A stretch of 51,837 nt of DNA, from contig JAPKDG010000012.1 in assembly GCA_028822645.1 (NCBI GenBank), forward strand, positions 1-51,837, in the 5' to 3' direction. This document shows positions 8,618 to 16,209 of this stretch, piece by piece (positions within the stretch are counted from its first letter, which is position 1; each line of letters opens with the position of its first letter). The notes under the pieces were generated by a model. The model was not told where the DNA came from and searched no databases. It saw only the letters and a list, made by a program, of their open reading frames with translations. This DNA is from Longimicrobiales bacterium. Lineage in GTDB: Bacteria > Gemmatimonadota > Gemmatimonadetes > Longimicrobiales > Gaopeijiaceae. A program made the position numbers and the translations under genes.

Positions 8618-9880
8618 TCAATCATAACTAACCGGCTCCAAACGCATAAGGTGAGTTGGGTCACCGTCGAAGCCCCGAGCATCTCCATCCACCGCCAAAT
8701 AAATATATCCATCAGGTCCTTGGCGAACATCCCTTATTCTACCCATATCCCTTATCAAGGTCTCCTCATTAACTACATTTTCATCGCTCAGAGTGATTCT
8801 CTCTAACTTCTGACCACGCAGACCTCCCACGAACATATCTCCCTTCCAATCTGGAAATTGATTGCCTGTATATATCAACATTCCTGAAATACCAATAGAA
8901 GGAACCCATATGTGTCTTGGCTGTTCAATTTCATTTTGATGAGTTCCTTCATGTATTCTCAGCCCTGTGCCATAATTGACACCATAACCAACTACTGGCC
9001 AGCCATAGTTTACACCAGGACGCAGTACATTTAATTCATCTCCTCCTTGAGGGCCATGCTCGTTTATCCAAACTTGTCCCGTCTCGGGGTGTACCGCGAT
9101 TCCTTGGGCATTACGATGTCCATAAGTCCAAATTTCTGGAAGCGCTCCCGGCACTGCAACAAAAGGATTGTCTTCAGGGACCCTGCCGTCATCATGTAGT
9201 CGTACGGTTGTGCCGTTATGAGTTGAAAGATCTTGAGCGGGATGTGCAGTCAGATCTCCTTCAGAGGGCCATTGCCTATCGCCAATAGTTACAAATAGAT
9301 ATCCAGCATTGTCGAAAGCCATTCTGGCTCCCCACATAGAGCTTCTATCTGTCCCATTGCCCGGAGCCAGAGCCGTAAATATCTCTTCAACATCAGTCAG
9401 TTGATCATTCTCAAAACGCCCTCTGGCAACCGTTAAATTTCCCAAAGAATCGACACCTTCGCTTCCAGTAAAGCTCAGATAAATCATCCTATTGTTAATA
9501 AAATCTGGATGCAAAACTACATCTCGGAGGCCAGCCTGTTCTCTCCCGTCCATTGAGATAGCCCCCTGACCAAGGGCCAAGATTTCAGGAAGACCCTCAA
9601 CTGGTTTTTCCAAAAGAACCCCATCTCTAATTATTCTTAGTCGACCTGGGCGTTCCGTCACTAGCATGCCACCATCAGGAAGAAATTGCATCGCAAATGG
9701 ATGGACTAGTCCTTCTGCAACAGTCACAATCTTAAAGTCATGAAACGCCGACCTGATTGTAGACTCATTGGAGTCAATCTCAATTTTTCCAGACTGGCAT
9801 CCCCAAACACCCAAAACAAGGAATAAACTTGTTGCTATCATGCTTCCTTTCATCACTGAACACACCTTTGGTCCAACCAT
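8618..9880 (-). CDS. PQQ-dependent sugar dehydrogenase-like lipoprotein
   Basis: Resembles the soluble glucose/sorbosone dehydrogenase family (Asd/Aldose sugar dehydrogenase), periplasmic PQQ enzymes that oxidise aldoses. Family blocks are VTERPGRL, GLRDVVLHPDF, GHRNAQGIAVHP and NEHGPQGGDELN followed by GVNYGWPVVGYG. A signal with lipobox VWGC makes it a likely lipoprotein. Two starts are plausible: GAGG precedes the ATG at 9880, and AAAGGTG precedes an ATG at 9853, which gives a shorter, more typical signal. It follows the YtxH gene by 18 bases. PQQ-synthesis genes are not in the window, so the cofactor source is unknown. Confidence 0.88.
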   Translation of the reverse strand: MVGPKVCSVMKGSMIATSLFLVLGVWGCQSGKIEIDSNESTIRSAFHDFKIVTVAEGLVHPFAMQFLPDGGMLVTERPGRLRIIRDGVLLEKPVEGLPEILALGQGAISMDGREQAGLRDVVLHPDFINNRMIYLSFTGSEGVDSLGNLTVARGRFENDQLTDVEEIFTALAPGNGTDRSSMWGARMAFDNAGYLFVTIGDRQWPSEGDLTAHPAQDLSTHNGTTVRLHDDGRVPEDNPFVAVPGALPEIWTYGHRNAQGIAVHPETGQVWINEHGPQGGDELNVLRPGVNYGWPVVGYGVNYGTGLRIHEGTHQNEIEQPRHIWVPSIGISGMLIYTGNQFPDWKGDMFVGGLRGQKLERITLSDENVVNEETLIRDMGRIRDVRQGPDGYIYLAVDGDARGFDGDPTHLMRLEPVSYD

Positions 9881-9898
9881 GTACGACCTCGTTTTTGT

Positions 9899-10330
9899 TT
9901 AGCCTTCGTCGGCATCCTCTTCAAATCCAATTCCTCCTAAAATTCTTAATTTTTCCGGAAGAGCCAACCCCTCTTCTTCCTTTTTTCCAGAACCCTTAAG
10001 AAATTCTCCAAATTCCTGACTAATTCCTCCGGTGCTCCTCTGGCTGAATTCGACTATATCCTTTACAAGTCGAATCTGGGACTCAATACCATCCCTCAAG
10101 TCGTCTATCCGTTTTTCTAGTGTCGGGTTATGATCTATGAGTCGGTCTTCCGCTGAACCCTGAATTTCTTTGGCTTTCCTCTTTATGCTCTCCTGAATCT
10201 CCCTTCCAGACTGAGGAGCCAAAAGGAGGGCCACCCCTGCACCTAACAAAGCTCCTAGAACGAAAGACCCAACCCCCAATCCAACAGTGGCTTCTACACC
10301 TCTCTCAGATGGCTCTTGTTCAATATCCAT
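9899..10330 (-). CDS. YtxH-domain (gas vesicle-like) small membrane protein
   Basis: A short protein with one hydrophobic Gly-rich helix (GSFVLGALLGAGVALLLAPQ) followed by SGRE and a long charged, probably coiled-coil tail. This is the YtxH signature (GxxxGxxxALLLAPxSGxE), found in envelope-stress proteins of unknown mechanism. The start at 10330 is chosen for its AAAGGG ribosome site; alternatives at 10351 and 10405 would add 7 or 25 residues that do not look conserved. It lies between pgi and the sugar dehydrogenase. Confidence 0.8.
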   Translation of the reverse strand: MDIEQEPSERGVEATVGLGVGSFVLGALLGAGVALLLAPQSGREIQESIKRKAKEIQGSAEDRLIDHNPTLEKRIDDLRDGIESQIRLVKDIVEFSQRSTGGISQEFGEFLKGSGKKEEEGLALPEKLRILGGIGFEEDADEG

Positions 10331-10413
10331 TTTCTTGGTCCCTTTCTCCATGTTCACCAACCACAGATGACGCGGAGAACCTATAAAAATACTGTGAAAA
10401 TTCATACGAAAAC

Positions 10414-11820
10414 CTAATTACCGGAAACATTTCCTATTCTCCAACGAGAGTCCCTTTTAGAAATATCTGAGTGGCCAGTCTCTTCCTTCGCCAAAAGTTC
10501 AAAGGTTAGCCGCTTACCCAACTCAACCCCCGGCTGGCCTAAAGCATTCACCCCATATAGATCACCTGCATATACCGTTGACATCATAAACATCATCAAT
10601 AATTCGCCCACGGCCTCCTCGTCCAGTTTCTCTAATTCCAAAGTCATGGTCGGACGACTCTTTCTCCTTAAAGATTCTACGGTAGCTTGGTGCTCAAGAT
10701 TAAGGAGTTCCCCGACTCCTCGTTCCGATAAGGATCGGAATAGACTTGGTTCCAATGTTTCGACAGGTATCTTTATGTCAGCATCATGGTTCCTCAAAGT
10801 TAAGAACAAAATAACCTTATTTTCGGGACCTTCCGCAAACAATTGCAGTTGCGAATGTTGATCTCTAGCACCCTGAGCCATCAAAATTGTAGGCCCACTA
10901 TTTACCAGTTCTCCTGAAGCGTTCTGTGCTTTACCCAAGGATTCAGACCAAAGCTGTTGCAACCATAGAGAAAATTTCTGGAGACGATCACAATAGGGCA
11001 TCACCACATGCACATTTCTACTCTGTTCCACATCCGCTATATAAAGAAGCATTCCAATGATACCAGCTTTGTTATTCTCTAAAATCGGTGTTTTGCATTG
11101 CTCCTTAGCAGTGACAGCACCCTTCATGATACGTCTAGCATTCAAACCGACTAGGGCCGCCACAAATAAGCTGGCTGAAGATAGGACAGAGAAACGGCCT
11201 CCCACTTCAGGTGGGATTTCCAGACTGTGGATCTCTTTATTTTTAGCGATTGAACGGAGCACCCCTTTGGATGGATCCGTTGTAAACAAAAAATGTTCAG
11301 ATGCCTTATCTGAGCCTATTTCCTTCCTAACCAAATCCTCAATTATGGCATAAAGAGCCAATGTCTCAGCAGTAGATCCGGACTTACTTACCACATTAAA
11401 AAAAGTGTTCTCGATATCTATCACTTCCAACAACTCATCAATACTCACTGGATCCAGATTGTCGAGAAAGTAAACCTTCGGGCAATAACAGCGTGACTTA
11501 TCATCTCTGAGATTCCAAGCTTCCCCTAAAAGAGCCTGACATACCGCCTGTACACCTAGAGAAGAGCCCCCCATCCCAATAACAACCACTGCATCAAATC
11601 GTTCTCTATATTTTTTAGCCAATGACTCGACATAATCCAATTCATCCCAGGTTTTATCTAGATCTAAAAAACCCATACCATTCGAAACTGGCACTTCTTT
11701 GATCGTCCTATGCGTAAGTTGGAATTTTTCAGCTAAGTCTGTTTTTAATCTCACAGGTTCAATCCCGTTGATCTCCATATTTACAGTCAACATCTCTGCA
11801 TAGTCCAAAACGGTCCTCAT
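10414..11820 (-). CDS. pgi: Glucose-6-phosphate isomerase
   Basis: Interconverts glucose 6-phosphate and fructose 6-phosphate. The 468-residue protein has the two SIS-type phosphate-binding motifs, VVIGMGGSSLGVQA and NVVSKSGSTAETL, and the GGRFSVLSSASL active-site segment. It is shorter than E. coli Pgi (549 residues) and looks like the compact bacterial type. The ATG overlaps the preceding stop as ATGA. With pyruvate kinase upstream it forms a small glycolytic cluster. Confidence 0.92.
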   Translation of the reverse strand: MRTVLDYAEMLTVNMEINGIEPVRLKTDLAEKFQLTHRTIKEVPVSNGMGFLDLDKTWDELDYVESLAKKYRERFDAVVVIGMGGSSLGVQAVCQALLGEAWNLRDDKSRCYCPKVYFLDNLDPVSIDELLEVIDIENTFFNVVSKSGSTAETLALYAIIEDLVRKEIGSDKASEHFLFTTDPSKGVLRSIAKNKEIHSLEIPPEVGGRFSVLSSASLFVAALVGLNARRIMKGAVTAKEQCKTPILENNKAGIIGMLLYIADVEQSRNVHVVMPYCDRLQKFSLWLQQLWSESLGKAQNASGELVNSGPTILMAQGARDQHSQLQLFAEGPENKVILFLTLRNHDADIKIPVETLEPSLFRSLSERGVGELLNLEHQATVESLRRKSRPTMTLELEKLDEEAVGELLMMFMMSTVYAGDLYGVNALGQPGVELGKRLTFELLAKEETGHSDISKRDSRWRIGNVSGN

Positions 11821-12599
11821 TCTGGAATCTCCACACTCAATCCATCGAAGGCAGGACGCACGTTGGCAGGAAGATTTTCTATCAATTCTCGGTGAGTGAC
11901 CCTATGGCTTATATGGGTGAGAAAAGTAGTTTTTGCTCCTACTAAATTAGCTGCTTCCACTGCTTCTTCCACATTGAAATGTGTCGGATGTGGGTGACCA
12001 AACCACAGAGCATTGAGTACCAGCACACTGACTCCCTGAAGAACTTCCAAGGCTTCGTCTGGCAATGATTTTCCATCGGTTATATACCCCAAGTTCCCCA
12101 CACGAAATCCGTAGGAATCTTTAAGGCCGTGTGGAACGGCAATAGGAGAAAACTGTTGGCCCAAGACCTCAAAAGGAACTTGAGGTTGAAACGGAAACAA
12201 CTCGATCCGTGGCTTTATAGTACCCTTCATAGGCTGGTAATTATCGTCGAAAATATAACCAAATCGGGTTCTAAACTGATTCTCGTATACATCGGCCACA
12301 TAAGCTGGAATATGAGGTCGATCCTTTGTAGTGAAAGCGCGCAAATCATCTATTCCGTGACAATGATCTGCATGATCATGAGTGAACCACGCTGCATCAA
12401 CTCTAGTTGTCTGTGTTGCCAATAGCTGTATCCTAAGTTCTGGAGGAGCATCTATGAGCAGGTTCCCTCCCATTAGTTCCAATAAAGCACCGTGTCGGGA
12501 ACGGTTATCAGCTGGGTCATCTGATACGCAAGCACGACAATCACATCCCACAACAGGAACTCCAAAAGAAGTCCCTGTCCCAAGGAATGTTAGTTTCAT
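11817..12599 (-). CDS. MBL-fold phosphodiesterase, PhnP-like
   Basis: A 260-residue metallo-beta-lactamase-fold hydrolase. It opens with FLGTGTSFGVPVVGC and a CDCRAC cysteine motif, then ALLEL, the metal motif THDHADHCHG, the PHGL loop and late HPHPTHFN and THISHR segments. This layout matches PhnP and related cyclic-phosphate phosphodiesterases (COG1235). No phosphonate genes are nearby, so a role in C-P bond use is unlikely; a housekeeping cyclic-phosphate or nucleotide repair role is more plausible. It starts five bases after pyk and overlaps pgi by four. Confidence 0.88.
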   Translation of the reverse strand: MKLTFLGTGTSFGVPVVGCDCRACVSDDPADNRSRHGALLELMGGNLLIDAPPELRIQLLATQTTRVDAAWFTHDHADHCHGIDDLRAFTTKDRPHIPAYVADVYENQFRTRFGYIFDDNYQPMKGTIKPRIELFPFQPQVPFEVLGQQFSPIAVPHGLKDSYGFRVGNLGYITDGKSLPDEALEVLQGVSVLVLNALWFGHPHPTHFNVEEAVEAANLVGAKTTFLTHISHRVTHRELIENLPANVRPAFDGLSVEIPE

Positions 12600-12604
12600 T
12601 GGTT

Positions 12605-14023
12605 TTAAAGAACCTCGACTAGCATGGTATTGGTAGTTCCTGAGATATCAAAAGGAACACCGGCAGTTATCACGATCGAATCGCCTGATACACCTAAATC
12701 TCTTTCAATAACAATATTTTTGCCGAACTGGGAAAGTGCTTGATAGCTAACCTCTATACCTTCGGCAAGGATTGGGTAAACTCCCCAGACTGCTGCAAGC
12801 TGTCGACAAGTATATTTGTCAGTACAAACAGCAAACAGCGGTGCCTTAGGGCGGTAGCTGGAAACCAATCTTGCCGAAAAACCACTGTGAGTAATCACAA
12901 TAATCGCTGGAACTTTCAATTGTTTTGCGACCTCTACCGTAGCCGAAGCAACAGCATGTTCCCTCGGTGTCGCTCCTCCTCTCTCGTGAGTCCCCGAAAA
13001 AGTTGCATAGAATGGGCCCTGGTCAAGGAAACCACTAGACTCAACATCTCTAATGATTGAGACCATAGCTTCCAGTGCCTCAATAGGATATTTCCCGATT
13101 GCAGTTTCTCCAGACAGCATCACAGCATCCGAACCGTCCAGTATAGCGTTAGCTACGTCCGAGACTTCAGCTCTTGTTGGTCTAGGATTGTCGATCATCG
13201 ACCCTAGCATCTGAGTGGCGGTAATAACTGGGCGTGCAACAAAATTTCCCCAACGAATTATACGCTTCTGAGCCCTAGGAACTCTCTCAAAAGGCAATTC
13301 TACACCCAAGTCTCCCCGGGCTACCATGAGAGCATCTGTAGCATTCACTATCTCAGCTAAGCCTTCCATAGCTTTCGCTTTCTCAATTTTTGCGACAATG
13401 AGGGTTTCCTTGGGGATCTTGTGCCTAAGATCAACAACGTCCGCGGCACCTAGGACAAATGAAAGCCCAATATATTCCACACCTTTTTCCAGTGCGAACT
13501 CAAGATCTAATAAATCTTTTTCCGTCAAAGGCGCACTCTGAACATTGACATTCGGTATATTGACCCCCTTCCCTTCACTAAGCACTCCCCCACGCACAAC
13601 CTCAGCCAGCAATACTTCTCCTCCAGCATCAACAACAGTAAGCTCCAATGCCCCATCGTCCAGTAGAATCGGATCTCCTGGCTTGAGTGCCTCTAACAAC
13701 TCAAAAGATGTTACCGTTAAGTCAGAGGCATGCTCAGAAGATTGGTTTGAAATCGTAACAGTCTGACCAGGTTCAATGACTATGGGCTCCTGCAAACCAC
13801 AAACGCGGACCTTGGGGCCAGCAAGATCTACCAGTATTCCAATGTTCTTCCCTAGATTCTCTGCAGTGCGGCGGAGACATGCTATCGTTTCAGCATGCGA
13901 CTTGTGATCTCCATGTGACATGTTGATACGCGCTATATCCATACCTCCCGCAACCAAGGAATGAATGGCTGAGCTCGTCGCGGTCGAAGGACCTATTGTA
14001 CATACAATTTTTGTACGAAGCAT
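12605..14023 (-). CDS. pyk: Pyruvate kinase
   Basis: Makes pyruvate and ATP from phosphoenolpyruvate and ADP. It has 472 residues. Visible motifs are TKIVCTIGPS at the start, INMSHGDH, the Lys in IVAKIEKAKA, ARGDLGVELP and the signature region ATQMLGSMIDNPRPTRAEV followed by DAVMLSGETAIGKYP. A C-terminal allosteric domain is present. It is the first gene of a minus-strand run that continues with the MBL hydrolase and pgi. Its promoter must lie in the 138-base divergent gap shared with rnd. Confidence 0.97.
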   Translation of the reverse strand: MLRTKIVCTIGPSTATSSAIHSLVAGGMDIARINMSHGDHKSHAETIACLRRTAENLGKNIGILVDLAGPKVRVCGLQEPIVIEPGQTVTISNQSSEHASDLTVTSFELLEALKPGDPILLDDGALELTVVDAGGEVLLAEVVRGGVLSEGKGVNIPNVNVQSAPLTEKDLLDLEFALEKGVEYIGLSFVLGAADVVDLRHKIPKETLIVAKIEKAKAMEGLAEIVNATDALMVARGDLGVELPFERVPRAQKRIIRWGNFVARPVITATQMLGSMIDNPRPTRAEVSDVANAILDGSDAVMLSGETAIGKYPIEALEAMVSIIRDVESSGFLDQGPFYATFSGTHERGGATPREHAVASATVEVAKQLKVPAIIVITHSGFSARLVSSYRPKAPLFAVCTDKYTCRQLAAVWGVYPILAEGIEVSYQALSQFGKNIVIERDLGVSGDSIVITAGVPFDISGTTNTMLVEVL

Positions 14024-14127
14024 CGGTTCTTAGCTACATTTTAAGTTGGAAAGTCATAATGAATATTAACCCTAAAGCTGAACCCATAGAATGCCTCGAG
14101 CAAGCCTGGACACATCACTGTCACTTG

Positions 14128-14145
14128 CGTTCCTGTTCTGGAACG
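14128..14145. promoter_or_regulatory. Inverted repeat between pyk and rnd
   Basis: A perfect 6-base inverted repeat, CGTTCC-TGTTCT-GGAACG, sits in the divergent intergenic gap, 16 bases before the rnd start. It could be an operator for either gene or an RNA hairpin in an rnd leader. It is not followed by a T run, so it is not a classic terminator. A TATAAT overlaps the rnd ATG (14158-14163), which is too close to serve this ATG and is probably chance. Confidence 0.3.
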
Positions 14146-14161
14146 ACCAACCTGCAGTATA

Positions 14162-15307
14162 ATGTCAGTCCAATTAATCAAGAGCCAGGAAGATGCTCGG
14201 CACCTGTCGAAAACCCTCGATGGACAAAATCGGCTTGCTATTGACCTCGAAGCAGCGGGATTCCACCGTTATTCTGATAAGGTCTGTCTACTACAGATAA
14301 CTTCGGGTGATAACACTTTTCTTGTAGACACGCTTTCGATGGACCCATCTAACACTCTCCGATCTCTGTTCCAAGACCCCAACGTACTGCTTGTCCTACA
14401 TGGTGGTGTGTTTGACCTCCGGCTCTTGCATCGAGACCTTCAGATCTTTCCTGTCAACTTATTCGACACTCAGATTGCGGCTTCCCTGGTCGGCGAACCT
14501 TCCCTGGGATTAGCTGCCCTCCTAAAAAAATATTTTGGTATAGAGCTATCAAAAAAATACCAAAAGGCAGACTGGGCCAAGCGACCACTTTCAGATGAGA
14601 TGTTAGAGTATGCAGCGGCAGATACTCAAAGCTTGTGCTTGCTAAGCGACCTGCTTATTGAAAAACTTCAGGATCTCGACCGACTGTCCTGGGCAACCGA
14701 AGAATCCAGAGCCTTGGCGGATTTGCGTTGGAAGTCAGAACCAAATTCGGATCCTGTGCTCAGGATCAAAGGTTCAAAACATCTACTTGATAGAGAGATT
14801 GAACGCCTTAGAACAGCCTGCAAGTGGCGGGACACTGTCGCCAGAAAAACCGACCGTGCTCATTTCAGAGTGGCAGGCGACCCTGTTCTCCTGGAAATTG
14901 CAAAACTGGGATCGTACGGGCTTTCTTCCATCAGTAAGGTCAAGGGAATGTCCTCTCAAGTCCTCAAACAATTCGGACAGGATCTCTTCAAGGATTTAGA
15001 GTCAGTCGACAATCTGCCAGCCAATCAATTGACTGGCTACCCCATAAGCACATCCCCTAGACGACCCCGCCTATCTCTGAAAGAAGAAAAACTTTTAGAT
15101 GGATTAAAGTTGGTCCGCAATCAGATTGCAAACCAACTTAACATTGCTAGAGGAAGCATCATGTCCAACACACTGCTAAGCCACATCGCCACTAGTCCAA
15201 TTCATGCTCTCGGTGACCTTGCTGAAGTAAAAGGAGTCCGCAAATGGCACATTCAAAATTTTGGAGATGATATCTTAGAAGTCTTCAGGAATAATTCTTC
15301 TATCTGA
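14162..15307 (+). CDS. rnd: Ribonuclease D
   Basis: A 3'-to-5' exoribonuclease that trims tRNA and other stable RNA ends. The 381 residues match E. coli RNase D (375). The DEDDy exonuclease domain shows Asp28 and Glu30 (AIDLEAAG), the Asp in LHGGVFDLRLL, and Tyr/Asp in EYAAADTQS. Two HRDC nucleic-acid-binding domains follow: roughly 210-300 (ending KVKGMSSQVLKQFG) and 310-378 (ending EVKGVRKWHIQNFG). No clear ribosome site precedes the ATG. It converges on the DksA-like gene with only 25 bases between stops. Confidence 0.93.
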   Translation: MSVQLIKSQEDARHLSKTLDGQNRLAIDLEAAGFHRYSDKVCLLQITSGDNTFLVDTLSMDPSNTLRSLFQDPNVLLVLHGGVFDLRLLHRDLQIFPVNLFDTQIAASLVGEPSLGLAALLKKYFGIELSKKYQKADWAKRPLSDEMLEYAAADTQSLCLLSDLLIEKLQDLDRLSWATEESRALADLRWKSEPNSDPVLRIKGSKHLLDREIERLRTACKWRDTVARKTDRAHFRVAGDPVLLEIAKLGSYGLSSISKVKGMSSQVLKQFGQDLFKDLESVDNLPANQLTGYPISTSPRRPRLSLKEEKLLDGLKLVRNQIANQLNIARGSIMSNTLLSHIATSPIHALGDLAEVKGVRKWHIQNFGDDILEVFRNNSSI

Positions 15308-15332
15308 GATCCTCAGCTCATTTCTTTAAGAA

Positions 15333-15713
15333 CTATCCTCCAGCTTCCTCTTGACGCTTACAATTGATACAATAGCGTGCGTGCGGAAGAGCATCTAGAC
15401 GCTTAAAAGCAACTTCAGTACCACAAGTTTGGCACAACCCAAATTTATCTGGATCAGAATAAAGCCTCCGCAATGCTCCCTCTAATCGATAGATATATCT
15501 ACCTTCTTTACTAGCAAAAAGAGCTGCCTTCTCTCGTTCCATAGCTTCAGTACCTTGATCAGCCATATGGTCAGTGTGGGAAGACAAATCCGAATCCATA
15601 ACCTCTCTGTCAGTTTTTGTTCTTCTCCCGAAACGCCCCAGAGCTTCAAGAGCCTTAGTCCTCTCCTTCTGCAATCTTGATTCGAGGTGTTCTAACTGTT
15701 CTTTACTTAACAT
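15333..15713 (-). CDS. DksA/TraR-family zinc-finger protein
   Basis: A 126-residue protein with an N-terminal charged helical hairpin and a C-terminal four-cysteine zinc finger (CQTC, then 17 residues, then CINC). That is the DksA/TraR layout of proteins that enter the RNA polymerase secondary channel and act with ppGpp. The length is closer to short TraR/YocK-like members than to E. coli DksA (151), so it is not named dksA. The ATG has an AAAGGA ribosome site. It is divergent from the YggX-like gene, with 173 bases between starts. Confidence 0.88.
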   Translation of the reverse strand: MLSKEQLEHLESRLQKERTKALEALGRFGRRTKTDREVMDSDLSSHTDHMADQGTEAMEREKAALFASKEGRYIYRLEGALRRLYSDPDKFGLCQTCGTEVAFKRLDALPHARYCINCKRQEEAGG

Positions 15714-15781
15714 AGAAATATCCTTTCATTCGCCCGTATTACGTATTCAACCCAAGTTCGCAAATGACTACCCTTTAGGAT

Positions 15782-15798
15782 AGATATGTCTTATATCT
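15782..15798. promoter_or_regulatory. Inverted repeat in the DksA-like/YggX-like divergent promoter region
   Basis: AGATAT-GTCTT-ATATCT, a perfect 6-base dyad with a 5-base centre, lies near the middle of the 173-base gap between the two divergent starts. It is AT-rich, so chance is possible. A shared operator would make sense, as both genes belong to stress-response families. Confidence 0.22.
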
Positions 15799-15886
15799 TT
15801 ACCTATTGTTAGGTGGAATCTAATGATAACGACTACAAGAGTTCATTTAAAATTTCAAGGCTTCAGAAGCAAGCGAGTCCGACCTT

Positions 15887-16168
15887 ATGACGGATACCAT
15901 TCTCTGTAAACGCTGTAAAAAAGATAAAACGAAACTTGCCAAACCACCTTTTCGCAATGAATTAGGAGAAACAATCTACGATCAGATATGCTCAGATTGT
16001 TGGGATGAGTGGCTGATACACCAGACCCTCCTCATCAACCATTATGGTCTGGATCCTCGTGACTCAAAATCCAAAGAATTCCTTTACGCACAAATCGAAT
16101 CTGTATTGCTGAACGATAAAGATGGTCAGAATATCGACACCAGTCAGAAGGGCGACATCGAATGGTAA
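15887..16168 (+). CDS. YggX-like Fe(2+)-trafficking protein with Cys pairs
   Basis: A 93-residue protein matching the YggX family (oxidative damage protection, iron trafficking to Fe-S clusters) in RNELGETIYDQIC, WDEWLIHQTLLINHYGLDPRD and the C-terminal helix. Unlike E. coli YggX it has two CxxC pairs, CKRC at 7-10 and CSDC at 35-38, that could bind zinc or iron as a knuckle. This four-cysteine form is, to my recollection, found in several phyla outside Gammaproteobacteria. The ribosome site is weak. The stop is 39 bases from the end of the convergent TolB-amidohydrolase gene. Confidence 0.82.
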   Translation: MTDTILCKRCKKDKTKLAKPPFRNELGETIYDQICSDCWDEWLIHQTLLINHYGLDPRDSKSKEFLYAQIESVLLNDKDGQNIDTSQKGDIEW

Positions 16169-16177
16169 AAGTTTTTT

Positions 16178-16209
16178 TGAAAAACTGGACCCAATCAGGC
16201 ATGCCAGTT
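16178..16209 (-). terminator. Probable terminator of the TolB-amidohydrolase gene
   Basis: Read on the minus strand, AACTGG (16204-16209) pairs with CCAGTT (16183-16188) and runs into a short T tract. The 5' arm of the stem includes part of the TAA stop codon (16208-16210). The loop is 15 bases and contains GCATGC. A second AT-rich hairpin, AGTTTTT-TTG-AAAAACT, overlaps it and could serve the plus-strand gene. Confidence 0.4.

Noticed and set aside
14158-14163. TATAAT as the rnd promoter -10 box
   Set aside because: It overlaps the ATG, would start transcription inside the gene, and has no -35 at the right distance.
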